This document shows, piece by piece, positions 35,391 to 46,271 of a stretch of 64,000 bases of DNA. The position numbers were made by a program, and so were the translations under genes. Positions within the stretch are counted from its first letter, which is position 1; the number at the start of each line of letters is the position of its first letter. Source of the DNA: Rhodosorus marinus (taxonomy: Eukaryota; Rhodophyta; Stylonematophyceae; Stylonematales; Stylonemataceae); NCBI GenBank assembly GCA_029953675.1, contig JAMWBK010000009.1, positions 1,178,001-1,242,000 on the forward strand, given 5' to 3'. The notes below the pieces were generated by a model that made no database searches, was not told where the DNA came from, and was given only the letters and a program-made list of their open reading frames with translations.

Positions 35391-36499
35391 GGGTTGGTGC
35401 CATCAGTAGGTAATTGGAATTTACTACCGGTATTACCAGTAAATGTGCGAAAACGACCCCAATTTCGAGGGCTCTTGGTAATTAGCGCTAATATCGGTAA
35501 TGGTCGGTAATTCTTTTCAAAATCGACTCTAACGATCTCAGAAGCGTGGAAAATGAACAAAATATAAAACACTGGGAATTACTGTCAACTACTGAACCCC
35601 CAAAATGGTAACCAAAAATCAACTTTTTCTTACCACCCCAAACAGTGCAGAAACTCCACCCGTTTTGTTTTGCTTAGAACTTGGAAAGCGTTTTTGACGT
35701 GTGTGTGTAATCGGCGGCAATCTACCCTGAAGCCGTACTCATTTTGTGGGCTTGGTTAGTCTGGTTCTAGAGACGTACGGAAGGCTTGGTAAGGCGGGGG
35801 GGTGGAATTTCCTTCAGGCAGCGACTACACACCTTCACGATCGAGAAGAACATCTATACAGCGTGAGAGCGCAGTCAAACAGGATTCTATGAGATCTCTG
35901 GACAGGGGTTTTGGATATGTTTAGAGCGCGTTGAGTAAGGTTTTCGTTGCGGGGCGGTAGGTAGCTGCCGGATAAAGGCTATTACAACTAAACTCCAGGA
36001 GTATTGATTGATCGTAGGTGATTCCTGCTATATTGACTGATTGTCTCCCAATCCTTAGCGAGCAATGGGGTTTCTACCCTCAATTCAAGGGGTTTGCTCG
36101 CGTCAGACTCGCGATTCCCCGACAGCAGTGCTGAATTCAACTGCCGTTTATTGCCGTCATAATCTCCGCTTTTGTTTATATATGAAACAATTCCCCCGTT
36201 ATTCCTAATCGGTGTCTTATCTGCTTAATTTCCAGGATTCCAGCTCGTATGCTTAGTGTCTATTTTTAGGTTTATTAGCTTCCTTCAGGTTTATTACCCT
36301 GTAATTGATGTGAATTACCAGTGCGGTATTTCTTACTGAAGGACAACGCTAATATGTTATAGAGTGGGCCGCGCGGTTGACCTCGTGGTCACCTGTGACA
36401 ATAGCCGCCATACGACGTACGTTGATCTTGCTGTTCCTAGTCCTCAGGCTAGTCGCTTTTTGCCGGCTGCGGGAGGCCAATATTAGACATCGCAAGGAG
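35391..36499. other. Spacer between duplication units
   Basis: Mostly unique AT-rich sequence plus a copy of the 350-bp repeat at about 35805-35990. No gene recognised. Confidence 0.4.
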
Positions 36500-38986
36500 T
36501 TGAATATGCGGGGGCCTCGTCTTGCCCAGGCATTCGTGTTCGGCTCTAGCTCATCGCCTGGTACCTCTGGTCATTGAGTGCTTTGGGATTATGGATTCCG
36601 TTGGCTTCGGGAATTGTTCCGCGAACGCCCTGTGACCGTCTCTCCTCGTTGTTTACCCGTTTAAGTTTCTTGCTGTGGCGTATGAACGCTGAGATGATCT
36701 TCGAGGCGCGCGATCTTCGCCGCGCTTAGTCTGTTTTTTTCACCTCGGGGTTTTTTTCTTTCAGACTCCGACTAAAGAAATTCCTTCAATGGATTGTATA
36801 CCACCAAAATCATGTGTAGACCCTCTAATCGTTGTCGTTGTGGAATTGGGGCTTGCCCCTTTGCCCCGTAACCCATCTTGAGTATGGGGTCCTCCTCTGG
36901 TCATTGAGTGCTTTGCGCTTTATGGATACCGTTGGTGCTGTTGGCTTCGGAAGTTGTTCTGCGAAGCCCTGACCGTCTGTCCCCGTTGTTTACCTGCTTA
37001 TGCTTCTTGCTGTGGCATATGAACGCTGCTTTGATGGTGGAGGCGCGTGATCTTCCCCACGCATAGGCTTTGTTTTCCCCCTCGGGTATTTTCTTTCAGT
37101 CTCCTCTTAAGCAAATTCAGTCTTTGGAAGCATGGCACCGACCGGAGCAGTGTATCGGAGGACAATCAATTGGCAGTCTCTCCATCAGCATCACCGAACT
37201 AGAGGACAGGCTGTTCTACTCGAGTTTTTCGATTGTTTTTTTGTCTCATAAGTTTTCACCGCGCTTTCGCTCAGGCGTCAACACGAGCGTTTATTCAGAG
37301 CCTTTATTCCCTGCGGAGAGCATAAAGGGTGCCGCCAACGAACCCAACGACAAAAGGTGCCAGCGTGTCAAACAAAACTCCTCGAGGAGAGTTTCCAAGA
37401 CGGCTTGAGGGGCATTTCGAAGGTAGGTACGAATCAGCAGCCAACACATCAGCATAATGCTGCCTCTTATCCTGCTCTGATTTCCCAGCGGTAGAATTCC
37501 TGCTAGGCTGCGACCACGCACCTTCACAATCGAGAAGAACATCTACACGGGGTGAGAGCTCAGTTCAACATACTAGTTGGAAAAACTTTTTTGCTGCTTG
37601 GAGAGCAGAGCAGGATAAGAGGCAGCACTATGCTGAAGTGTTGGCTTCTGATTCGAGGGGCGTGATCTTGGTCCCGTTAGTGCTAGAGACGGTCGGAAGG
37701 CTAAGGCGGGGGTGAAATTCCTGCAGGCGACGACTACGCTCCTTCACGATGGAGAAGAACATCCTTACAGCGTGAGAGTGCAGTTGAACAGGATTCTGTG
37801 GCAACGCAACGCTCAACCTGTCATGCATACGATCGCGCAAGATCGCGATGACTTTAGCTTTTAGATGAGATCCCTGGACAAGGGTTTTGGGCATGTTTAG
37901 AGCTCCTTGAGTGTGCTTTTGTTGCGCTGCGGTAGGTAGCCGCCCAATAATGGCTAAGCGGCAATTCGAAAAACACGACTAAAGCCAGGGAGAAGCAACA
38001 GTATCTAAAATAGATCAAAGTGCTCGATGATGAGCGGTACAATCCGATGAGACAGTGCCGAGTCCCGAAAGTTTGGATGACTCATCGCCTCAGCGCACTG
38101 AGACGCCACTACTGTCGTGCGGCTATCCGCTACAATTCAAGGTATTAAAAAAAAAGAGCCTGAAATCCCTTTTTCCCTGAACCCATCATATAGTTCACCT
38201 CCGGCCGCCCTCAACAGTTATGGGTACCGAATGTTGGATACTCAATTGTAAGAGGCAAATTTGTCGAGGAGCCCGAAGAGGGTCAGACGCCAGAGCAGGC
38301 CATGCAAAAGTGAGCGTTGACATGTAGGGAACACGGTGTGCTAGGACTTGTCCCAGAGCGATATGCCAAGTAGCAGGGGTAGGGTAGCCTCGGGAGCACA
38401 CAACCGCCAGGTGAGCCTTGAGGGAATCTACTGCCACTGGCAGCCAGAAAATATATCACAAGGCAGTGACAATTCAATGATAGCCATTGGACAAACGGCC
38501 GTCGACTGTGTTTTTGTTACGCTGGGGGGTTTAAGACATAGTAGCAATCAAGTGTTTGGAGCGAGAATCGTCCAAGAGGGGTGCGTCCAGAGGGGTGGCT
38601 TTTAGTTTCGTGTGTTGTGCCTATAGGAGCAGGACTGAGATTCAATTAAACTAAAGCGAACCCCAAGTCCAAGATTTTGTTAATCACTATCCGGACTAGA
38701 GTATAGGCGGCTGACGAAGCCACGCCAAACGAGTGTGCCTCCTTTCCTTCCTCTAACAGGTCCGATGGGGAAATGACGAATCACCGGGTCCGACCCCTAT
38801 TGCGAGCACTGACACCACCGTTGTATCCGAGCCCAAGAGCAAACACAGCGCGCTGATGTTCCACCCGACCGGCGTCTAATCAAATAACCAGTTCAAAATG
38901 GCAAATGACATAGCTGAGCGAGATAGATCAGCTGATGGAGTTATGGGCAAGCGTTCCAGCAAATGTCATGCAAGCCAAAACCCCAG

Positions 38987-39128
38987 ACTAACAGTGAGTT
39001 AGAAGAAGGGAACACTCACCGGTTTTTCCATCCGGCAATTTGCGGACAAATCTAAAAACTAACAGTGAGTTAGAAAAAGGGAACACTCACCGGTTTTTCC
39101 ATCCGACAATTTGCGGACAAGTTTAAAA
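38987..39128. repeat. Direct repeat, two units of 71 bp
   Basis: Unit 38987-39057 is followed by 39058-39128. They share ACTAACAGTGAGTTAGAA, GGGAACACTCACCGG and CAATTTGCGGACAA with few mismatches. Only one short piece of it is recognisable in the left unit (near 31185), so the repeat arose or was lost after the larger duplication. Confidence 0.85.
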
Positions 39129-40531
39129 GTACCCATATTGAATCACGTTAGAAAATAGGAGCTTGAGGATAGTTGAATCACATAGAAAATTACAGCGTGC
39201 AGGTAGAGAAAAGCCGGGAATGAGAATTTGTAATGGTGTAAGTGCGTCCTGATTCTTAAGAGTCAGGAATGTCACCTTTCTGTTTTTTGAGGAGGGTGGT
39301 TTACGCTCGGAATGAACAGAATGAGTGCTAGCCACGGTGCAGGTGGGAATTGTCCCTAATCTGTCCTTTAACAGGGTTGTCATTTCCGTCCGATAAGAGT
39401 TCACTACAACTGAAATTACGAATAATTTGATATTTGACTTCTGCCTCCCGACCGATACGAGTTTATCGGACCGGAATAAAAAAAAAACACGGTTGTCATA
39501 GACGTCCTCACGGACGTCCGATAAGTTTTTGGGACGACTTGTTGAAAAACGAAAGTAAATGCGATGTTACTGTTGAAATTATTCAACAAAAGGAGTCTGA
39601 TTGGGTCGCGTCTTGTTTCTCGCTTCCCTGGCTCTGAATAAACGGATGATGATGACTGTCAATACACAATCTAGTGGCTTTTCAGGACGGTCGAACTGGA
39701 AGGGGAAAGATTATGGAGTAAATTGCGAACTAAGCATTCGTTTTCCATGTCCACAGAAAGGAGAACATTGAGTCTATCAATATTCGTCGATGATTGAAAT
39801 TATTCAAATTATTATATATGTAACGCCAGATAGTAATAATAATATCGGACGCTTATCGGTCGTTAACGGACGAAACAGGTGTTTTTCTTGCCGTTCAGTA
39901 CCTATCAAAACCACGTCAAAATTCTCCAAAAATAATAATAGTATTAATATAAACTATACTGGCAGGATGAGATCCGGTGCGGGGTCCTGGTCGTGAAGAA
40001 TCTCATCAACCTACTATTTTTAGATAGATAACGTCAGACTTCTTTACAAAATGCATACCTCGATTGTTGTAGATCTAGATATAATAAGATCTAATTCAAG
40101 CAAAGATAAATATTGATATTTTCTTATATTACGAAGAGCAACCTGCAAATTGTAATATTTTGTACAATATTATCATTTTTGTTACATTATATTTTAAGAA
40201 ATAATCTGAGTGATACAGCTGTCCTATCTATTTCTAGATGAAGAATGGTTTTAATTAAGAATTACTACCGTGATTAAGAACCCTAAGCATTTCGTAACTA
40301 AGTCTCACCAATGCGATTCCATCGATTGTGATGTAAATGAGAGTGCGCCGAGAGGTTCCTCGCTTTGGAGATGAACAGGTCGGAAGCTTAGGCTCTTCTT
40401 CTGAGAGTACAAGAACGAATAAAGAAGTTTTTGAAAGTATGGGTCATGCAGCTAGGCGTCGCGATTGAGGTCTGTGCCCTTGCGTCTAAGGATTAGCGGG
40501 TTCAGGAGCGGGAGTTCTATTTTTTTGTAGA

Positions 40532-42725
40532 ATGGAAAAGCCGAAGAGCTTCACCATCGACGAGGCCATCGATGGAATCGGGTTTGGAAAGTTCCACTGG
40601 ATGCTGATGTTGATCGTGGGGATATCATGGATTGGCGTCGGCATGCAGATGATGCTCTTGTCGTTTCTAGGTCCGTTTCTGGAATGTTCATGGACTCTTT
40701 TGCCGGCCCAAGTGAGTTCCTTCCGCTGAAGTTCAGTGATGAGTTTTCTCCTCAGTAATATCCAAACGGAGCACCACCGCTGACCCATTGCTTCAGAAGA
40801 TACTCCTGGCAGCTCTTCTCGAGTAGCGGCTGGCAGCAAAAGTAAACACTGACCAACTTTTGGCCGGTCGTTTGTTTTCCCGTTTCAGGAGTCGATTCTA
40901 GTCTCTGTAGAAAGCTTCGGGATCCTGTGCGGAAACTTATTCTGGGGTTGTGTTGGTGACCGATTCGGGAGGAAGAAAACGGCACTTTTCTGTACTGCGA
41001 TTATTGCGCTTTTTGGTGTGGTCTCTGCAGTCACGCAGAATATCTCACAGCTCTGCGCAGTGAGATTTTTTGTCGGAATTGGTTCTGGAGGAGTAAGTTT
41101 CGATTACGCCAAGGTTTAACATCGCTTGACAGCTAACAGCTTTCCGCTCCTACTGGAAATTTTCTTGCATTGCACATCAGATTCATGTAGCGTTTATGCT
41201 TTTCCTTGAGTTCGTTCCCTCTGAAAGACGAGGATTTTGGAGCGCTGTTGTACAGGGTTGGTGGATCGTCGGAACCCTAGCCCAAGCTGTCACAGCTATG
41301 CTCATACTACCAACCCTTCGATGGCGAACTTTTGTACTGGTCTCTGCGGTTCCCCTTGTCGTCTTTGTGTGCCTAGGCTTTCTCTTGGTAGAAAGCCCTA
41401 GGTTCTTGCTCTCTGCAGGTAAGGCTGGGAATTTTTGTGATCGATACCAGGGTCAGACGCCTCGGGATATTGGCACTCAATTCACTCTAATCTAAAAAAA
41501 GCACTATCAACAGGACAACTCGAGAAAGCATCTGAGATTCTTGAGTATGTGTCAGAGATGAACGGAAAGAAACTGCCTCCAGGGGAGCTGGCTGACATGT
41601 GCAATGCTGACCCAGACGAACCGGCCGAAGAGGTTGAGGAGGAGTGTTGCGATGACAAGGTTAGTAGCGATGACGAGAAGAGTTATGAAAACGATGACGA
41701 CGGGGGCTCCGAAGACCTTGAGAGTATCGACCTTGAGAGCATCGACCTTGAGAGTATCGACCTTGAAGTTATCGACGCTGAATCGAAGCAACCTGGCGAA
41801 CGCAGTAGCAAGAGTTTGCTGAAGACTTTCCAGCAACTGCTTTTGGGCAAGTACGCTACTATAACGGTAATCCTTCTCATTCAATGGGTCGTTTGTGCGC
41901 TGTTGTACTACGGCATCGTGCTCCTCACGACAACGCTCCTGGTACGTCAAAAAACCCAAAAAGTTGATCGGGCGCTCGCGTGCGTGAAACTAAACTGGGC
42001 CTCTTCCTCACTCTCCTCCATCAGCTCGAGATTAACGGCTGTGATGCAGAGAATCCTCTCACGATGTACGACTACCTTCTAGTTTTGGTAACTACAGCCG
42101 CTGATATTCCTGGGCTTCTGCTCGGGATGTTTCTTATAGACCGCGTCGGCGCAAAACCTCTGTTGGCATTCTTTTTGTTGACGTGCGCGATCCCGTGCTT
42201 CCTGCTGTTCGTACCGCAACAAACCGTCAGAGTTTGCATGCTTTCCCTAGCTCGAACAACAGTCGGTGGTGCTTTCCACGTCTTGCATACGTATACGCCT
42301 GAGGTGAGCGCGATCAGCTTTAATCTTGAAGCTAGTGGTTTGGTGGCAGCCTCTCACATTGGTCTTCTTGATTTGTTTCTTGTGAAACAGTGCTACGGTA
42401 CTTCGATACGTACTACAGCGTTCGGGTTCTGCGCTGCGTTTGCCAAGATAGGTGGGATGATAGCACCTTTCGTCGCAAGTGTACCTGTTGACAATGGGAA
42501 GAGTTGGCTTTCGTTCACCATCCTAGGCGTCGCAGCTATCGTGGGCGGTCTCAGTTGCTTCTTCTTGCCGGTATGTGAAAGTGCTTGGAAGAGCTCGTCC
42601 ACGGGGATTTTCGCTTGTGCCTTTTGAAACGTATTCACAATATGAACGTTGTCGTCGTGTGTCCCTAATCGTCGCAGGTTGAAACAACTGGACGGGACCT
42701 TTCCGACCTTGACAACGAGGTCTGA
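40532..42725 (+). CDS. SVOP/SV2-like MFS transporter, copy B
   Basis: Seven exons: 40532..40711, 40889..41092, 41181..41418, 41514..41941, 42025..42303, 42391..42570, 42678..42725, giving 518 residues. Six exons have the same length as in copy A; only exon 4 differs (428 versus 362 nt). The extra 22 residues lie in the acidic cytosolic loop between the two six-helix halves, part of them from a 15-nt tandem repeat giving LESID units. Motifs are as in copy A: GDRFGRKK, FFVGIGSGG, VPSERRGFWSAV, VESPRFLLSAG, LARTTVGGAFHVL. The protein differs from A at roughly one residue in ten in exon 1. It lies tail-to-tail with the FBPase-like gene, stops 39 bases apart. Confidence 0.88.
41716..41775 (+). repeat. 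15-nt coding tandem repeat (LESID) in transporter B
   Basis: Three near-exact copies of CCTTGAGAGTATCGA at 41716-41760 and a fourth diverged copy to 41775, all in frame. Copy A has two diverged units at this point. Confidence 0.9.
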
Positions 42726-42764
42726 AGTTTGTACATAGATCAACATTGGTTAACCAAAACATGT

Positions 42765-44452
42765 CTACCCAACCTGAGGTAAATGCGCACAAAGGATTCC
42801 ATCCTCCTCCACCTCGTCATCGTCGAGAACTGCCTTGTGGGAATACTCAAGAATGCTCGCTGTCCTGCGCAGGGTAAACATGGGGTCATCGATTGGCTTG
42901 GAGGCTCTGTAGAATCCTGTACAAAAGTTGGTATCGTCCTCTGAGCCTGTACATAGAAAAATTGGTGAATGAACACAGTCCATTAGATGCACAGCACTAT
43001 TCAAAAATACGAATTAGCAAACTGGGTCACTGCAGGAATACAATCCACCTAGCGTGTACTCCCTTTTCGAGCCCACTTACCAAAGAAAACCGGTACCCTG
43101 TCATGAATAGATGTTGGGACAAGCTCTAAGATTGGATCCAGCCCCGTAAGCGCTTGTCCCCCACCGTTAGCAACCAGGAACGCTATTGGCGCTGCCTCGT
43201 AAAGCAACTTGATCGCTCCCATGGGGTTATTCTTGTTCTGTGGATACATATATACGCCACCATACATAATTGTCCTGTGTACATCAGCAACGAGGGATCC
43301 TACGTAGCGCAGCTGGCGCTTTTTCCCATCAAGCGAGGGCTGCGACTAGAAACACCGATTGCCGAGATGATCATCGTCCCAGTTAGCGATTCGGGAAGTC
43401 GCACCCGTCTACTTTTTAAACACGAAACCCACCTTGAGAGCCTGCAGCATCTCCCGAGTTCTCTCGTCATAGAGAACCGTCCTGCCCTCGTTTACGGAGT
43501 ATTGATGTCCCGTATAGGGTACCTTGATGTTCTCGTGAGTGAGAATAAATTCATTGAGAGACGGATCCAGCGTGAATCCGTGCAGGCCATCTCCAATACT
43601 AGACCACAGATACACGGTTACGAGCGGTTAAATCGCGAGCGGCCATTGTTTGCCGACTTCCCAATTTCAGCAAAGAGATATGCCGAAAGCGTTACATCCG
43701 TCTGTTCGTCATACCTGAACATCAGCGTGGTCGCCGCTCCATACAGTGCATAGCCAGCAGCGATGAGTTGTTTTCCAGGCTGAATCACGTCATCCATTCT
43801 AGGAGGCCCCCTCGTAAGCTGCCTAAAGATCCCAAAAATTGCTCCCTGTTTTCATTGTTTTGCCGACAAGAAAGGTGGAAAACAAGGTGAGCTCAGTAGC
43901 TCCGATCCATTCCGAATCATTTCGCCGTGTTCTTGGAATGATGAGACTTTCACTCACTCGATCTTCGCAGGGCGGATCAGCAAGACCAGTCAGAGGATCG
44001 AAAACAACAGCATACTGACCCTGCATCTCGTCTTCAATGGCTACGGGCTCTTCGAGATCTTCGGAAACGAGCATGCAGCACGTTCTGCTGAATAGCAAGC
44101 AAGTAATCCACGTCTCGTTGGCCAACTTGCTCAGTTCTTCGGGATTATTGCTTTCAGCGAATGGCAATCCCATTCTCCGGACCATCGCACCAACCTGGAC
44201 GCCATTATCCCGGATTTCAATCAGTCCTCTTATGGGCTGACATTCACATCGATCGCGAGAATGAAGCTCCCTATTTTGGAAAGAATCCAACGCATTGTGG
44301 TCGTGGTTGGAGCTCTCGATCAGCGCACCTGCTTTATGGCTAGAGTGATGCTCGCGAGCAGCGCGACCAAGTCATGTAGTGAATCTCTTTCATTCTTCGT
44401 TTCAGAGTACTGCACGTTATCCTCCAAAAGGTTCAATAGATGGCGATTTGTT
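42765..44452 (-). CDS. Fructose-1,6-bisphosphatase-like protein with altered active site; 5' exon unresolved
   Basis: Exons 44452..44329, 44194..43958, 43845..43715, 43598..43433, 43345..43081, 42946..42765 join in frame to about 368 residues. Class I FBPase blocks: AMVRRMGL, CMLVSEDLEEP, GIFRQL, ALYGAATTLMF, LHGFTLDPSLNEF, YSVNEGR, RYVGSLVADVHRTIMYGGV, KLLYEAAPIAFLVANGGG, VPTSIHDRVPVFFGS, plus a 45-residue acidic C-terminal extension. The metal/substrate loop DPLDGSSN reads DPLTGLAD and SEE reads SED, so a metal-ligand Asp is Thr and the Ser-Ser-Asn is gone. It may be inactive or have changed substrate. A first exon ending in phase 2 is needed; one option is ATG at about 44591 with a GTAGGA donor. 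Confidence 0.85.
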
Positions 44453-44465
44453 CTGAGTAAGTAAG

Positions 44466-44799
44466 TTACAACTGTTTCCTAGATATTTGAGAAGCGAGGC
44501 AACGGTTAGCTAGGTCGAAGAGGGCCTGCTTCTGGGGAGTAGTGCGAATCCATGGATGAGGCCCAAGTCCTACCCCAACCATCGGCTTTTCATCGTGCTT
44601 CGGATTACGCCCATCAATCAAATCCTACGTCGTCATTGAAGCCGAAAATCGTCAGGAAATTTCAAAAAAAAGAGTTTGTGGAACGCCCTTTGCGACCATA
44701 GCGCCTCTAATGCCCAACCTCTTTGTCGATGAAGCTGCTCCGCATGCGCTGCCTGGAGAACTTTTCCAGGGAAGTCAGCTCATCGCTGCTCGTACTCAT
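44466..44799 (-). CDS. Small unrecognised two-exon gene
   Basis: Exons 44799..44719 and 44624..44466 join in phase 0 over a 94-nt intron (donor GTTGGG, acceptor GTAG), giving 79 residues starting MSTSSDELTSLEKF. The C-terminal half (VGVGLGPHPWIRTTP, ALFDLANRCLASQ) is protein-like. The stop is 14 bases before the first mapped FBPase exon on the same strand, so this may instead be part of the FBPase 5' region read in another frame. No family recognised. Confidence 0.35.
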
Positions 44800-45707
44800 T
44801 CTGGCCTATACCTACCCAGCTCGGAAAACAGCCAGATAAAACAGTGAAGACCAGCCAAACCCGAGCTGTTCCTTCCCCCCGTCCCCGCGTCAAACCTCAC
44901 ACCAAAACTCCTCAAATGGCAATCCTCCAAATCCTTTCGGCTATCAAAAATGTCTAATCGAACGTTCCAAAACGAAACCTTCAGGCTCACCAAGTCCGCT
45001 GCTTCCGCTCTATCTGCAAACCAAACAAAACCCTAATCATTCCCTCCATGTCCGAACGATCCAGGCCATCCGCTTCATCATCGTCCATCCGTCCAGAGAT
45101 ATTGTGGAGGATCGATCAATTTGCGATGAGAGATCCATGCTTCTGAACTTGATATATCATTTCTTAAACTCACGATGTCTGTCTTCATTGTTCTGTCCCG
45201 GTCGATCTCCTGCTCAGGTAGGAGCAACAACCGCCAGGCCTAGCGCGGTAACCCCTCGCTCAAAATTGATTGAATAAAATTGAATTTCTGAATTTTATTT
45301 GCATAGGTAGTCATTTACATTGCCGCAGGTAGCAAATGGACGGGAACGGTTAAGGAGGTTGGAGAAAGCAGCTGTTGACCATCGCGCGTGTGCTTCAGGG
45401 GATTTCCTACGTGCGTTCTCGTATTTGTCCCACGTGGCGAAACGCATTTTATGCGGTTGCTCCGCTAGGTCTGTGGTTGTCTTGGTTGCAATGTGTGCTG
45501 GATCCGGACGCGCCCGACCATGCACTAGCGTTTGTAAGCCATCAACCGCATGGTATGAGGAGCATTGCCTAGATCGTTCTCAACGCCCGAGATTGTTCGT
45601 ATTCAGCAGGCGTGCTTGATTTCCACCCCTCCCCCAGTCTCTCTTCGGGCTGGTGTTTCCCGCGCGAAGGGCGGTAGGATTCCCAGGGGGACAGAGTCGA
45701 TATGCTT
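44800..45707. other. Intergenic stretch
   Basis: Overlapping ORFs of 65-99 codons on both strands at 45.3-45.6 kb without family resemblance. No feature supported. Confidence 0.4.
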
Positions 45708-46271
45708 CTATGCCCACCATGACGCACCTCCGAGGCCATCTCCAGCGATGGAACCCCGGATGTGCATTGGTGACTTTCTGCCCTCTGCAGCGTCCTTGTC
45801 GCCTGGTTGAGAAAAGAAGACGTCTAACACTTTGAACCAGATGTAATCAAACTCGTAGAGGTACAGTTCGTTTTCTTCGTACTTCCAGATCCACGCGTTG
45901 TCTTCTACCTCAAAGGTCGATGGATGTTGCAAGTCCTTCTTGTCAATAAAAATGTCGTCGAAAAAGTCGAGGCTGAGGAATATCCCCGTGGCGTCCACCG
46001 CGCGAATCCTCGCGAGGAGCACGTCCCCGGCCATTGGCCGGAAAACTACCATCCGGAACTCCACCAGCGTCTGCGTTGCACCGTCCCCATAGAGGATTCT
46101 GTCTTCACCAATCGACAGCCAGTCGTACAAAATAATGCACTGCCCGTGCCCCTCCACTACCCGGTTGCTGAACTGCCTATTTACCTCATCCTCAAGCACC
46201 CGCGAGCGATCCTCGGAAAACAAATGCGGTGGAATCCTGATCGATTCCCTAATCCGAATCAGACTAAACAT
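45708..46271 (-). CDS. POLR3H: DNA-directed RNA polymerase III subunit RPC8 (POLR3H/Rpc25)
   Basis: An intronless 187-residue protein, near the family length (about 204). The N-terminal RNAP7-like domain reads MFSLIRIRESIRIPPHLF, VNRQFSNRVVEGHGQCIILY and ILYGDGATQTLVEFRMVVFR. The OB/S1-like domain follows: GDVLLARIRAVDATGIFLSL then DFFDDIFI, WIWKYEEN, and the C-terminal GSIAGDGLGGASWW, as in human GSISEPGLGLLSWW. With RPC9 it forms the Pol III stalk that helps initiation at tRNA and 5S genes. It is divergent from CSN7, whose start is 1.15 kb away. Confidence 0.95.
   Translation of the reverse strand: MFSLIRIRESIRIPPHLFSEDRSRVLEDEVNRQFSNRVVEGHGQCIILYDWLSIGEDRILYGDGATQTLVEFRMVVFRPMAGDVLLARIRAVDATGIFLSLDFFDDIFIDKKDLQHPSTFEVEDNAWIWKYEENELYLYEFDYIWFKVLDVFFSQPGDKDAAEGRKSPMHIRGSIAGDGLGGASWWA

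Larger units (their letters stand above)
36500..43265. repeat. Right unit of the tandem segmental duplication
   Basis: Counterpart of 28865-35390. It is longer at its left end because the 250-bp and 350-bp repeat pieces occur twice each (36.5-37.1 and 37.4-37.96 kb). It holds transporter B and continues into the complete FBPase-like gene. Confidence 0.88.

Noticed and set aside
45295-45619. Opposing ORFs of 76-99 codons
   Set aside because: Neither has recognisable domains or supporting splice structure.
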